A DNA stretch of 61,109 nucleotides from CAZJCK01 sp964544635 (GTDB lineage: Bacteria > Zixibacteria > MSB-5A5 > GN15 > FEB-12). The stretch's first letter is position 1, and every line of letters begins with the position of its first letter. Shown piece by piece: positions 34,210 through 42,901 of the stretch. The notes beneath the pieces were generated by a model, which saw nothing but the letters and a program-made list of their open reading frames with translations, was not told where the DNA came from and did no database searches. The stretch spans positions 1-61,109 of the forward strand of contig CAZJCK010000009.1 in the NCBI GenBank assembly GCA_964544635.1. Direction: 5' to 3'. Position numbers and translations under genes: made by a program.

Positions 34210-35310
34210 TCAGCGGTTTTTGTTCCCCTCGTCTTCAACTTCCGGTATGCGGAATTTTAGCAGGCGGTACGGCTCCGGGGGGTTGGGGCCACGGTGAATC
34301 TGGGCTGTCGTCACGTAAATGTGACCGTCCGGCGACTCAGCGAAAGTGTCCGGCCATGCCAGGCTGTCGGATTGCACCACCATGACCGGGTCGGTGCCGG
34401 GCCTGACCCGTCGCACGGCATTGAATTCAAGCGATGTCAGGTATATCCAGCCGTCGACAAACAGGATGCCGTCCGCGATACCACTCCCGGCCACCGTCTC
34501 GATGTAGTCCGGCATGCGACTCTCGGGCAGACTGTCGCTGACAATTACCCAGGTGGGAATGCGATACAGCTGCCGGCCGGTAAGGGCCTGCCAGTAGAGC
34601 CAGCCACCGGGGAGGTCGAGGGCAATGCCGTCGGCATGGACCTGCGGCATCGAGCCGTCGGGACGAAGCCATCGGGAGCCTTCGATTACGACGGCAGTTG
34701 ACTCGGCCCTGGTCGACGGGTGATCGTCGAGCAGGCGCCGTGCCTGATTGGTGGCCAGATCGATCACGATGATGGCGCCCATCCCGGATTCGCTGATATA
34801 GGCAAAATTCCGTTTGGTATCGATGCGGACATCGTTCAGGTACGAGTTGGTCGGGGCGATGTTGGAGTCGAGGGTGATGACGCGCACGACAGAATCGGTG
34901 GCAAGATCGATTTCGACTAATTTGGGACCGCCGGGTACGATCCCCCCGAACCGCGGGTTGGCCGGATCAAGCACCCAGAGCCGATTATTGGCACCGGCGT
35001 AGGTTGCCTGAACACAGACAAATACCGATTCCGGCGGCTTTTCGGCTGTATAGTTGTTCCAGGCGGTATCGGGGTACGGGGTCAGGACTCGGTCGCCTGT
35101 CAACTCGGCAACCGCCACCGGGACAGAGTCGCTCCAGCGGGGAAAATTGACAAACACCCGGTTATCGCTCGATACGGCCACACCAGTCCACTGCCGTTCC
35201 GAAGTGGCAACCTGTAGTAGTTGTGGTTCACTCACCGGCTTCGGCTGGTCCACACACGCAGGGACCAGGACCAGGAGAATGAGTGTGAGGGCTGCTGTAG
35301 TCAGTTTCAG
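34210..35310 (-). CDS. Yellow/major-royal-jelly-type propeller lipoprotein, CTG start
   Basis: About 366 aa. A propeller of the SMP-30/MRJP (yellow) type is indicated by LWVLDPANPRFGG, LNDVRIDTKRNFAYISESG, VHADGIALDLPGGWLYWQ and YVTTAQIHRGP. The first standard start, GTG at 35253, would cut off an in-frame lipoprotein signal: reading from the CTG at 35310 gives LKLTTAALTLILLVLVPAC, with the lipobox VPAC just before the GTG codon. GGAG lies nine bases upstream of that CTG and no ATG, GTG or TTG is available in frame nearby. I therefore place the start at CTG. Ligand unknown; it likely faces the periplasm. Confidence 0.8.
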   Translation of the reverse strand: MKLTTAALTLILLVLVPACVDQPKPVSEPQLLQVATSERQWTGVAVSSDNRVFVNFPRWSDSVPVAVAELTGDRVLTPYPDTAWNNYTAEKPPESVFVCVQATYAGANNRLWVLDPANPRFGGIVPGGPKLVEIDLATDSVVRVITLDSNIAPTNSYLNDVRIDTKRNFAYISESGMGAIIVIDLATNQARRLLDDHPSTRAESTAVVIEGSRWLRPDGSMPQVHADGIALDLPGGWLYWQALTGRQLYRIPTWVIVSDSLPESRMPDYIETVAGSGIADGILFVDGWIYLTSLEFNAVRRVRPGTDPVMVVQSDSLAWPDTFAESPDGHIYVTTAQIHRGPNPPEPYRLLKFRIPEVEDEGNKNR

Positions 35311-35523
35311 CGGATACGTCTCCGGTTTTGATCTGAACGATTTACGGCGCGGCTCAAACCGCTTCGCCCTGTATGCAGGCTATAGAAAATAATCGGCAGG
35401 CGCTCGGCTGTAAAGCGTATTCAGAACTGCCCCCCGATCGATCGAAATGCCAAAAAAGACGGCCGCAACAGGGAAGTTCGTGGCGGTCGCGGAAGATACA
35501 TCGTGTGGATAACGATGATTCGA

Positions 35524-36183
35524 TCAATAGTAGGTTGTGTTTTCGACCAGGCGCAACGTTATGATGGCGACCGTGACAATTGTGGAAAGTCCCAGCACCG
35601 ACATGTTGGCCTTGCGGGGGACGAATCGGACGAGGCTCATCCAGCCGTTCTGGCTGCGGATGAAACGAATCGAGGTCATGGCCACGAGGTTGAGTATAAC
35701 GGCGCCGGCCAGGCTGGCTACTATCACGAGCGGCATCAGGCTGCCGAGCATGTCGGAGATTTCCGGGTTTGAATAGAAGGCCTGCAACGGTGTGGCGAGG
35801 AACCAGATGTCGAAGCCGTCGGCTAAAACGTGGGCGAGCGTAATGTAGAGCGCCGGCAGCATGACAAGGCTGCTGATGACGGCAATGCGAGTCGAGCTCC
35901 AGCGACGTTTGCCGATCCCCACCGTGCCGTCGGTCCCGGCATTGTAAGTGACGGCGTCGTCTTCCCTTGAAGAGACCTCGGGGAGGCGCCGGGTGAACTC
36001 GCGGACATCGACCTCAAAGGCGCTGGCAACCGCCATGAGGGTTTCGTAGGAGCATTGATCGAGCTTTTCGACGCGCTGGACGGTGCGTTCGCTCAGGCCG
36101 GCAATGTCGGCCAGTTGTGTCTGTGACCATGCCCGTTCCTGCCGCAGTCGCTTTACCTGTTCCCCAAGTCCAATGTACTCCAT
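35524..36183 (-). CDS. XRE-family regulator with membrane helices
   Basis: A 219-aa protein with an N-terminal Cro/XRE helix-turn-helix (LGEQVKRLRQERAWSQTQLA, then LSERTVQRVEK), a charged linker, and three hydrophobic helices from about residue 100 on (TRIAVISSLVMLPALYITLA, SLMPLVIVASLAGAVILNL, MSVLGLSTIVTVAIITLRL). It is probably a membrane-tethered DNA-binding protein sensing an unknown signal. GGAAGG precedes the ATG. It lies alone between two oppositely oriented or distant genes, so its targets cannot be told. Confidence 0.85.
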   Translation of the reverse strand: MEYIGLGEQVKRLRQERAWSQTQLADIAGLSERTVQRVEKLDQCSYETLMAVASAFEVDVREFTRRLPEVSSREDDAVTYNAGTDGTVGIGKRRWSSTRIAVISSLVMLPALYITLAHVLADGFDIWFLATPLQAFYSNPEISDMLGSLMPLVIVASLAGAVILNLVAMTSIRFIRSQNGWMSLVRFVPRKANMSVLGLSTIVTVAIITLRLVENTTYY

Positions 36184-36624
36184 GACCTTCCCTTTCTATC
36201 TGTGACATCACGCCGGATACTCTGTCGGATAGAGACGTCCTCATGTTGCTATACGAGACTTACGGTCACGGAGTTACGAGATATGGCGGCAGCCCGACGG
36301 GCTCACCATACGTAATAGTACGACAAGATACGCCACGCGCGCATTTGTTTTTGAGGGGGCGGTGTGGACAGAATACCAGAGATCGATCAGAACTGGCGAT
36401 ATCGTTTTGTGGTGAGGCCCGGGGGCTGTTGTGTGCGCAATATTCACACCGGCACGGCCATGCTCGTGCACAGCATCCCTCGATGTGCCGGCCATCTTCC
36501 GTAAGGACATCGCATTCAATGTGTTAGCCGGCAATTCACGATTCGCGGCACGATTCTTGTATGAAATCGAGTACAGTGAATCAAAGACCTCGCGAATGCA
36601 TTCAAATTGAATTCAGGACCCTGT
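36184..36624. other. 440-bp intergenic stretch without a visible gene
   Basis: I see no gene, tRNA or clear terminator. Two overlapping open frames of about 90 codons on opposite strands have no ribosome site and basic, low-complexity translations. The region probably holds the divergent promoters for the XRE regulator and the metalloprotease fusion, but I could not pick out convincing boxes. Confidence 0.5.
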
Positions 36625-39600
36625 ATGAGTAGATACCGCCCAGTTCGAAATTTCATCTTTGCCGCGGCCGTCGGCATGTTGCTGGTACTGCCGGCAACAT
36701 CAGTCTCGGCGCAGTATTTCGGCCGCAACAAGGTGCAATACGAAGACTTTGACTTCAAAATTCTCAAGACGGAGCATATTGACGTTTATTACTATCCCAG
36801 TGCCCGGCAGGCGGCGATCGATGCCGGCCGCATGGTGGAACGCTGGTACAGCCGTTACGCGGAGCTCTTTGGCCGGGAGTTGGACGGACGTCAACCCCTT
36901 ATCCTGTACGCCAACCACCCGGATTTTCAGCAGACCAATGTGATCGGCGGCCTGATCGGTCAGGGTACCGGCGGTGTGACCGAGGGGTTGCGCCGCAGGA
37001 TCGTGCTGCCGCTGACGGGCATCTACCAGGAAAATGACCATGTGATCGGCCATGAACTGGTGCACGCCTTTCACTACAACATAGCCAAGACTGAAAGCAA
37101 AGGTCGGTTGCGGGGGTTGAACGCGCCGCTCTGGTTTATTGAGGGCATGAGTGAATACCTGTCGCTGGGACCAGACTATCCGGCTACGGCCATGTGGCTG
37201 CGCGACGCGGTGATCCACGACAGGGTTCCCACGCTCGACGACATGACCAACAGTCGGGAGTACTTTCCGTACCGGTGGGGACACGCGTTCTGGACGTATG
37301 TGACCGGCCGCTGGGGCGACCAGGTGATACCACAACTGTACATCGGGTTACAGCGGGGTAACTATGACAAGGTGTTCAAAGCGGTGCTGGGGATGGAGCC
37401 GGATTCGCTGTCGGTGTTGTGGCGGCAGTCGATTATCGATACGTACGGTCCGGCGGTGGCGGGCCGGATCCATCCGGACAGCCTCGGGAGCGATCCGTTA
37501 CCAAACGAAGATGACGACAGCCCGATGAACCTCTCCCCTACGATCAGCCCGGATGGTCGCTGGGCGGCGTTTATCTCGCAACGCGACCTGTTCTCGCTCG
37601 ATCTGTATTTAGCCGATCTCGAGGCGGGCAAGGTGGAGCGCAAGATCGTCAGTTCCGGAACGAATGCTCACTTCGACGCCCTGCAGTTTACCAATTCGTC
37701 GGGAACCTGGTCGCCTGACAGCAAACAGATGGCGATACCGGTGGTCGACGATGGCGACAGCAAGATTGCCGTAGTCGAGGTATCGTCCGGCGACGTCAAA
37801 CGCACGATCTTTCCGTCGGAGATCGAAACGGTGCAGCAGGTAGCATGGTCGCCCGACGGTGACCGTCTCTTGTTCACCGGTACCAGCGGCGGCATCAGCA
37901 ATCTGTACCTGTACGACTTCAACGCTGAGAACGCAGTACCGCTGACCAACGACCGCTACGCCCAGTTACAGCCGGCGTGGTCACCGGATGGCGAGTCGGT
38001 TGCGTATGCTACCGACCGCACGACTGAAACCGACATGGACGTGCTCGAATTCGGCCCGATGCGTATCGCTGTAATGGATCTGGAGACCCGCAGTTTCGTA
38101 CTCATACCGCGACAGGCGGAAGGCAAGCAGATCAATCCACAATATTCGCCCGATGGGAGCAGTTTGTACTTTGTCGGCGACAAGGATGGGTTCAGTGACG
38201 TTTTCGAATTCTCGTTTGCCGACAGTTCGATCACGCCGGTAACGCATGTCGCGACCGGAATCAGTGGTCTTACATCGCTCTCTCCGGCGCTCTCGGTGGC
38301 GCGTGACGACGGTACAATGTTGTACACGGTATTCAGCCGGGGCGGTTACCGCATGCGGATTATGGCGCCGGAAGCGTCGGCGCCGGAAGTGCGGACATCG
38401 GTTGCATCGTATCTCAGCGACCTGGCTTCAGATCAGCGCCCGACCGCCATTCAGTCGATGCTGGCGGAGCCGGATGCTGGATTGCATTCGGCGGCTACGT
38501 TTGATACCACCGACTATGATCCGTCGCTCAGCCTGGTGTATGCCGGCCAGACCCAGGTCGGCGTGGCCATAGACCGCTTCGGCGCCTCGCTCGGCGGCGG
38601 CGCCAGCTTCCTGTTCGCCGATATGTTGAACAATCGGATGCTCGGAATCATCGCGCAGGTCAATGGCGGTTTAGACGATATCGGCGGCCAGGTAACCTAT
38701 CGCAACCAGGACAGCAGATGGAACTGGGGGGCGTCGGTGGGCCACATTCCATACGAAGCGGCGCGGATCCGGACGGATATCGATACGGTCGACGGCCGCC
38801 AGGCGTTCCAGCAGGAGATTATCCGTCAGCAAGTGTTCGCGGAACGAGTGTCGCTGCTGACCGAGTACCCGTTGAACGAAAACCAGCGATTCGAGTTCTC
38901 GACCGGGTATTCGTTTATTCATTACGACGTCGATGTGGATGTGGCGACGTATGTCGACGGCTTCCTCGTCGATGTGTCACAGGAGGATCGCGATGCGCCG
39001 GCGTCGATTCACCAGGCCCACGGCTCGGTGGCGTTTGTCGGCGACTATTCCTTCTTCGGCTTTACCTCGCCCATTTCAGGCAGTCGCTACCGTCTCGAGG
39101 TGGAACCGACAGCCGGGACGATTCAGTACCTGACCATACTGGCCGACTATCGCAAGTATTTCTTCGCCAATCCGCTTACGCTCGCCGTCCGCGGCCTGCA
39201 CTATGGCCGCTACTTTGGTGACGCCGAGAGTGATCGGTTGTCGCAACTCTTTGTCGGGTATGAATCGTATGTGCGGGGCTACCCGGTGAGTGAGATCGAT
39301 GCCTCGGAGTGCAGCGGCGGTTCGGGTAAATGTCCGGAGTTTGATCGTTTGATCGGCAGCAAGATGGGTGTGTTCAATGCCGAGCTGCGAGTGCCGCTGT
39401 TTGGAACGAGCGAGTATGGCCTGGTTAATGCGTCATTCCTGCCGATCGAACTCGTCGGCTTTTTCGATGCCGGTGTCGCCTGGACTGAGAATACCGAACC
39501 GGAATTGAAATGGGAGACACGCTCTGCCGAGCGCATCCCCGTATTCAGCGCCGGTGGCGCCGCGCGAGTGAACCTGCTGGGCTATCTTGTCATGCAGTTC

Positions 39601-39672
39601 TACTACGCGTTTCCATTTCAGCGACCGGAAACAACCGGACAGTTCGGTTTCTTAATCGCACCGGGCTGGTAA
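36625..39672 (+). CDS. Metalloprotease-like / PD40 propeller / outer-membrane barrel fusion
   Basis: About 1015 aa. A signal peptide ends near SVSAQ. Residues 40-280 form a peptidase MA-like (gluzincin) domain with HELVH at 143-147 and a downstream FIEGMSEYLS that could supply the third zinc ligand. Residues about 295-590 are PD40/TolB-type propeller blades (SPDGRWAAFIS, WSPDGDRLLFTG, WSPDGESVAYATD, YSPDGSSLYFVGD). The last 370 residues look like a BamA/Omp85-type surface-antigen barrel (LFVGYESYVRGYPV, GFFDAGVAWTE, FGFLIAPGW). The whole would be anchored in the outer membrane with protease and propeller on one face. The ATG at 36625 follows AGGA. Natural substrate unknown. Confidence 0.85.
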   Translation: MSRYRPVRNFIFAAAVGMLLVLPATSVSAQYFGRNKVQYEDFDFKILKTEHIDVYYYPSARQAAIDAGRMVERWYSRYAELFGRELDGRQPLILYANHPDFQQTNVIGGLIGQGTGGVTEGLRRRIVLPLTGIYQENDHVIGHELVHAFHYNIAKTESKGRLRGLNAPLWFIEGMSEYLSLGPDYPATAMWLRDAVIHDRVPTLDDMTNSREYFPYRWGHAFWTYVTGRWGDQVIPQLYIGLQRGNYDKVFKAVLGMEPDSLSVLWRQSIIDTYGPAVAGRIHPDSLGSDPLPNEDDDSPMNLSPTISPDGRWAAFISQRDLFSLDLYLADLEAGKVERKIVSSGTNAHFDALQFTNSSGTWSPDSKQMAIPVVDDGDSKIAVVEVSSGDVKRTIFPSEIETVQQVAWSPDGDRLLFTGTSGGISNLYLYDFNAENAVPLTNDRYAQLQPAWSPDGESVAYATDRTTETDMDVLEFGPMRIAVMDLETRSFVLIPRQAEGKQINPQYSPDGSSLYFVGDKDGFSDVFEFSFADSSITPVTHVATGISGLTSLSPALSVARDDGTMLYTVFSRGGYRMRIMAPEASAPEVRTSVASYLSDLASDQRPTAIQSMLAEPDAGLHSAATFDTTDYDPSLSLVYAGQTQVGVAIDRFGASLGGGASFLFADMLNNRMLGIIAQVNGGLDDIGGQVTYRNQDSRWNWGASVGHIPYEAARIRTDIDTVDGRQAFQQEIIRQQVFAERVSLLTEYPLNENQRFEFSTGYSFIHYDVDVDVATYVDGFLVDVSQEDRDAPASIHQAHGSVAFVGDYSFFGFTSPISGSRYRLEVEPTAGTIQYLTILADYRKYFFANPLTLAVRGLHYGRYFGDAESDRLSQLFVGYESYVRGYPVSEIDASECSGGSGKCPEFDRLIGSKMGVFNAELRVPLFGTSEYGLVNASFLPIELVGFFDAGVAWTENTEPELKWETRSAERIPVFSAGGAARVNLLGYLVMQFYYAFPFQRPETTGQFGFLIAPGW

Positions 39673-39687
39673 GGAAGGAGATGATGT

Positions 39688-40485
39688 ATGCCGGAACTGC
39701 CTGATGTAGAGACATTTCGCCGCTATTTGAACCGTACCGCAAAGAATAAGCGCATCGACAATGTGGTAGTGGCAACAACGTCGCTGGTAAAGGATACCAG
39801 CAAGGCTTCATTGAAGCGACAGCTCAAGGGCCATCGCATCACCAAAACGAAGCGTCACGGTAAGTACCTGCTCGGTCGGCTCAGTTCGGATACGTGGTTG
39901 GTATTGCATTTCGGCATGACCGGCGATCTCCAGTACTACAAGTCCGAAGAGGATGAACCGGACTACACGGCGTTGCGGCTGGACCTGGCAAACAACTACC
40001 ATCTCGCCTATACCAGTCGCCGCAAGCTGGGCGAGGTACGGATCGTGAGTTCGCCTGATGAGTTGGCCGAAGAGAAGGAGCTGGGACCGGATGTGTACTC
40101 GAAGCAGTTCTCGAAGCGAATGTTCATTGACACCGTGCGTCGCAGCCGTGGTGTCATCAAGACCACACTGATGAACCAGAGTATGATGTCGGGGCTGGGT
40201 AACGTGTATGCAGACGAAGTATTGTTCCAGGTTGGGGTACATCCGTCCACTCCGGTGAAGAAACTGGATGACGGCGATTTGGGGAAGATCTACAACACCA
40301 TTCGCCGGGTGTTGAGAACGACGATTACTCACAAGGCCGACCCGGACGATTTCCCGCGGACCTATTTTACCGGGAAAAGAGAGTCAAACCGCGCGTGTCC
40401 GCGCTGCAGCGGGACAATCAGGAAAGCACAGATTTCCGGTCGGCCGACCTATTACTGCAGCCGGCACCAGAAGAAAAACAAATGA
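39688..40485 (+). CDS. Fpg/Nei-family DNA glycosylase
   Basis: A 265-aa base-excision repair enzyme: MPELPDVE places the catalytic Pro and Glu right after the initiator Met, HGKYLLGRLS carries the conserved Lys, and MSGLGNVYADEVLF is the helix-two-turn-helix segment. The C-terminal zinc finger is unusual: CPRC, 16 residues, then CSRH, so a His replaces the usual fourth Cys. It probably acts on oxidised purines or on abasic sites; the Fpg versus Nei1 subgroup is uncertain. AAGGAG lies 8 bases before the ATG. Confidence 0.93.
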   Translation: MPELPDVETFRRYLNRTAKNKRIDNVVVATTSLVKDTSKASLKRQLKGHRITKTKRHGKYLLGRLSSDTWLVLHFGMTGDLQYYKSEEDEPDYTALRLDLANNYHLAYTSRRKLGEVRIVSSPDELAEEKELGPDVYSKQFSKRMFIDTVRRSRGVIKTTLMNQSMMSGLGNVYADEVLFQVGVHPSTPVKKLDDGDLGKIYNTIRRVLRTTITHKADPDDFPRTYFTGKRESNRACPRCSGTIRKAQISGRPTYYCSRHQKKNK

Positions 40486-40535
40486 ACCTTGAAAAAGAAC
40501 GTAAACCTGTCGATATTCAGAAGAAGGGTAGTATC

Positions 40536-40976
40536 ATGGCAAAATCTTCAGTAATTCTCGATCCGGTGAAAGATGCCGGCAGCAAAGGTGCAGATATGGC
40601 AAAGAACTCGACAAAGAAAGCAGCCAAGACGGTGACCGGCGTGCTCAGTAATATCGCCTGCCGGTTTGTCCAGGACAAGAAGCAGAAGGTGTATTTCAAG
40701 ATGCACGTGCGCGTATTCGCAACGGTGTGCGGATTGTTCTGGGGTATCGGCCTGTTTGCCGCGGCCTGGTGGGTCATGTTCCTCGAAGGCCCGAAAGCGG
40801 CCAAGCGCGACCTGCCGATGGCTCGTATATACCTCGGCTACAAGGCCACCCCGATGGGCGCGCTGATCGGCCTGGCGTGGGGCATTGCCGACGGTTTCTT
40901 CGGCGGCGCCGCGTTTGCCTGGCTGTACAACAAGCTTTCGTCGATTGGTCAGCAGAAGATCGAGATCCAGATCTAA
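40536..40976 (+). CDS. Small membrane protein of the 'bacteriophage holin' family
   Basis: About 146 aa with a charged N-terminal 60 residues and two hydrophobic helices (VFATVCGLFWGIGLFAAAWW, then PMGALIGLAWGIADGFFGGA). The pattern GYKATPMGALIGLAWGIADG followed by FAWLYNKLS matches small chromosomal proteins that databases call bacteriophage holin although they are not prophage-linked. No phage genes are nearby, so a lysis role is not supported. An ATG at 40482 overlapping the previous stop would add 18 residues. Confidence 0.7.
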   Translation: MAKSSVILDPVKDAGSKGADMAKNSTKKAAKTVTGVLSNIACRFVQDKKQKVYFKMHVRVFATVCGLFWGIGLFAAAWWVMFLEGPKAAKRDLPMARIYLGYKATPMGALIGLAWGIADGFFGGAAFAWLYNKLSSIGQQKIEIQI

Positions 40977-41021
40977 GCCGAAACCGCCGCTTAATCAGCG
41001 CGCCGGTCGACCAACCATTGG

Positions 41022-41816
41022 ATGGTGCGTCGCACAATGGCTTCTCACTCACAGCGCTCCAAGCGCGGCCGAACGTACATTGGTACATCGGGATGGAACT
41101 ACGATCACTGGCGGGGTCCGTTCTACGCGGATGATACGCCGCAAAAGCGCTACTTTGACGAGTACGCGGCGCGCCTGAAGTCGGTTGAGATCAACAACTC
41201 CTTCTACCAGTTACCGTCCGAGAACACTCTCGCCGACTGGCATAAACGGGCGCCCACGGGCTTCGTCTTCGCCGTCAAGGCAAGCCGCTACATCACCCAT
41301 ATGAAGAAGCTCAAGGATCCCGAGGAGGGATTGACGAACTTCCTGGACCGGGCGACGGCTTTGAAGGGGCGGTTAGGTCCAATCCTGTTTCAGCTCCCCC
41401 CGAACTGGCGTTGCAACCATGACCGGCTGGAGTCGTTCCTGCAGACCTTACGCCGGGTAACTCCAAAACGCCGTTGTGCTGTGGAGTTTCGTGACGAGAG
41501 CTGGTGGCAGGATCGTACCTACGCGTTGCTCGAAAAGCACGGCGCTGCATTCTGCATCTATGACCTGGAGCGCCGGCAGTCGCCCAAAACCGTGACCGCT
41601 GAATATGTTTACATCCGCCTGCACGGACCGTCGAAGAACGCCTACGAGGGCGCGTATGACCGGCAAACGCTGTCCGGATGGGCGGGAGCGATCAACAGCT
41701 GGTGCGATGACGGCCGCGATGTTTACTGTTATTTCGACAACGACCAAAACGGACATGCGGCAATCAATGCTATGGAACTGGACGATATGCTCGACAAAGT
41801 CGAAGAGGATAGATAG
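41022..41816 (+). CDS. DUF72 TIM-barrel protein
   Basis: A 264-aa protein with the family pattern YIGTSGWNYDHWRGPFY, FVFAVKASRYITHMKKL, FQLPPNW and CAVEFRDESWW. DUF72 proteins adopt a TIM-barrel fold; biochemical role is unknown. Ends 12 nt before the aldo/keto reductase gene, with which it is probably cotranscribed. The start has a weak ribosome site; ATG at 41037 is an alternative. Confidence 0.93.
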   Translation: MVRRTMASHSQRSKRGRTYIGTSGWNYDHWRGPFYADDTPQKRYFDEYAARLKSVEINNSFYQLPSENTLADWHKRAPTGFVFAVKASRYITHMKKLKDPEEGLTNFLDRATALKGRLGPILFQLPPNWRCNHDRLESFLQTLRRVTPKRRCAVEFRDESWWQDRTYALLEKHGAAFCIYDLERRQSPKTVTAEYVYIRLHGPSKNAYEGAYDRQTLSGWAGAINSWCDDGRDVYCYFDNDQNGHAAINAMELDDMLDKVEEDR

Positions 41817-41828
41817 GAAAGGACAGTC

Positions 41829-42842
41829 ATGGAGACCAAAGTAGTAGCCAGTATCAATAGAGAGGTTTCACGGATTGGGCTCGGTACCTGGGCGATCGGG
41901 GGATGGATGTGGGGCGGCACCGATGAACGAGAGTCGATCAAAACAATCCTCACGGCGCTCGACAAGGGTATCACCCTGATCGACACGGCGCCGATCTACG
42001 GGTTCGGTAAGTCGGAGGAGATCGTCGGTGACGCCATCAAGGAGCATGGCGGTCGTGACAGGATAGTGCTGACAACCAAGGCAGCACTGGAATGGACCGA
42101 TGACGAGAAGGTATACCGCAACTCGACACCGCAGCGCCTCAAGAAGGAAATCGATGATTCGCTCCGACGGTTGCAGACCGACTATGTTGATATCTACCTC
42201 GTGCACTGGCCGGATCCGCTGGTGCCGTTCGAGGAGACGGCGGAGGCGATGAACGAGCTGTACAAAGTCGGCAAGATCCGCGCCATCGGTGTAAGCAACT
42301 ACTCACCGAAGCAGATGGACGCGTTTTCCACGACGGCGCCGCTGCAGGTTAGCCAGCCGCCATACAATATTTTCGAGCGCGAGATCGAAGATGACATTGT
42401 ACCATACTGCACGTCGCACGACGTGGCGCTGATGACGTATGGAGTGCTGTGTCGCGGGCTCCTGTCCGGAAAGATGACATCCGACCACGAGTTCATCGGC
42501 GATGATCTCCGGCAGTCTGACCCGAAGTTTCAACCACCACGGTATGACCAGTACCTCAGGGTTGTGAAGAAACTGGATGAGTTCGCGCAGGCCAATTTCA
42601 ACCGTAACGTGATACACCTGGCGGCCCGCTGGGTGCTGGACCAGGGGATCGATATGGCGCTTTGGGGGGCGCGTCACCCGGGCCAATTGGATGCGATTGA
42701 CAAAATCAGCGGCTGGTCGCTGAGCGAAGCGGATTCAGAGAAGATTCGCGAAATAGTCGCGGAAACCGTCACTGATCCGGTCGGTCCGGAGTTCATGGCG
42801 CCGCCGGATCGTAAGAAGAAAGAAGGCGTGTCAGCCTCGTAG
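41829..42842 (+). CDS. Aldo/keto reductase
   Basis: A 337-aa NADPH-dependent oxidoreductase of the TIM-barrel AKR family. The catalytic tetrad is visible: Asp and Tyr in LIDTAPIYGFGKSEE, Lys in VLTTKAAL and His in YLVHWPDPL. The cofactor-binding end of the barrel is at LWGARHPGQLDAI. Physiological substrate unknown. A good AAGGA site precedes the ATG, and a terminator follows. Confidence 0.95.
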   Translation: METKVVASINREVSRIGLGTWAIGGWMWGGTDERESIKTILTALDKGITLIDTAPIYGFGKSEEIVGDAIKEHGGRDRIVLTTKAALEWTDDEKVYRNSTPQRLKKEIDDSLRRLQTDYVDIYLVHWPDPLVPFEETAEAMNELYKVGKIRAIGVSNYSPKQMDAFSTTAPLQVSQPPYNIFEREIEDDIVPYCTSHDVALMTYGVLCRGLLSGKMTSDHEFIGDDLRQSDPKFQPPRYDQYLRVVKKLDEFAQANFNRNVIHLAARWVLDQGIDMALWGARHPGQLDAIDKISGWSLSEADSEKIREIVAETVTDPVGPEFMAPPDRKKKEGVSAS

Positions 42843-42867
42843 GTGTCGACACACCTAAAGAGCGAGC

Positions 42868-42896
42868 AGCCCCGTCGATTGCGGCGGGGCTTTTCT
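42868..42896 (+). terminator. Rho-independent terminator after the aldo/keto reductase
   Basis: AGCCCCG (42868-42874) pairs with CGGGGCT (42885-42891), followed by TTTCTT. It separates the plus-strand genes from the convergent nuo operon. Confidence 0.85.
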
Positions 42897-42901
42897 TATG
42901 A

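Noticed and set aside
36243..36534. Two overlapping frames of about 90 codons on opposite strands
   Set aside because: Neither has a ribosome site or recognisable pattern, and both lie in a spacer that should hold promoters.
40536..40976. Prophage remnant suggested by the holin-like protein
   Set aside because: No other phage gene, integrase or attachment site is nearby; the family is chromosomal in many bacteria despite the name.
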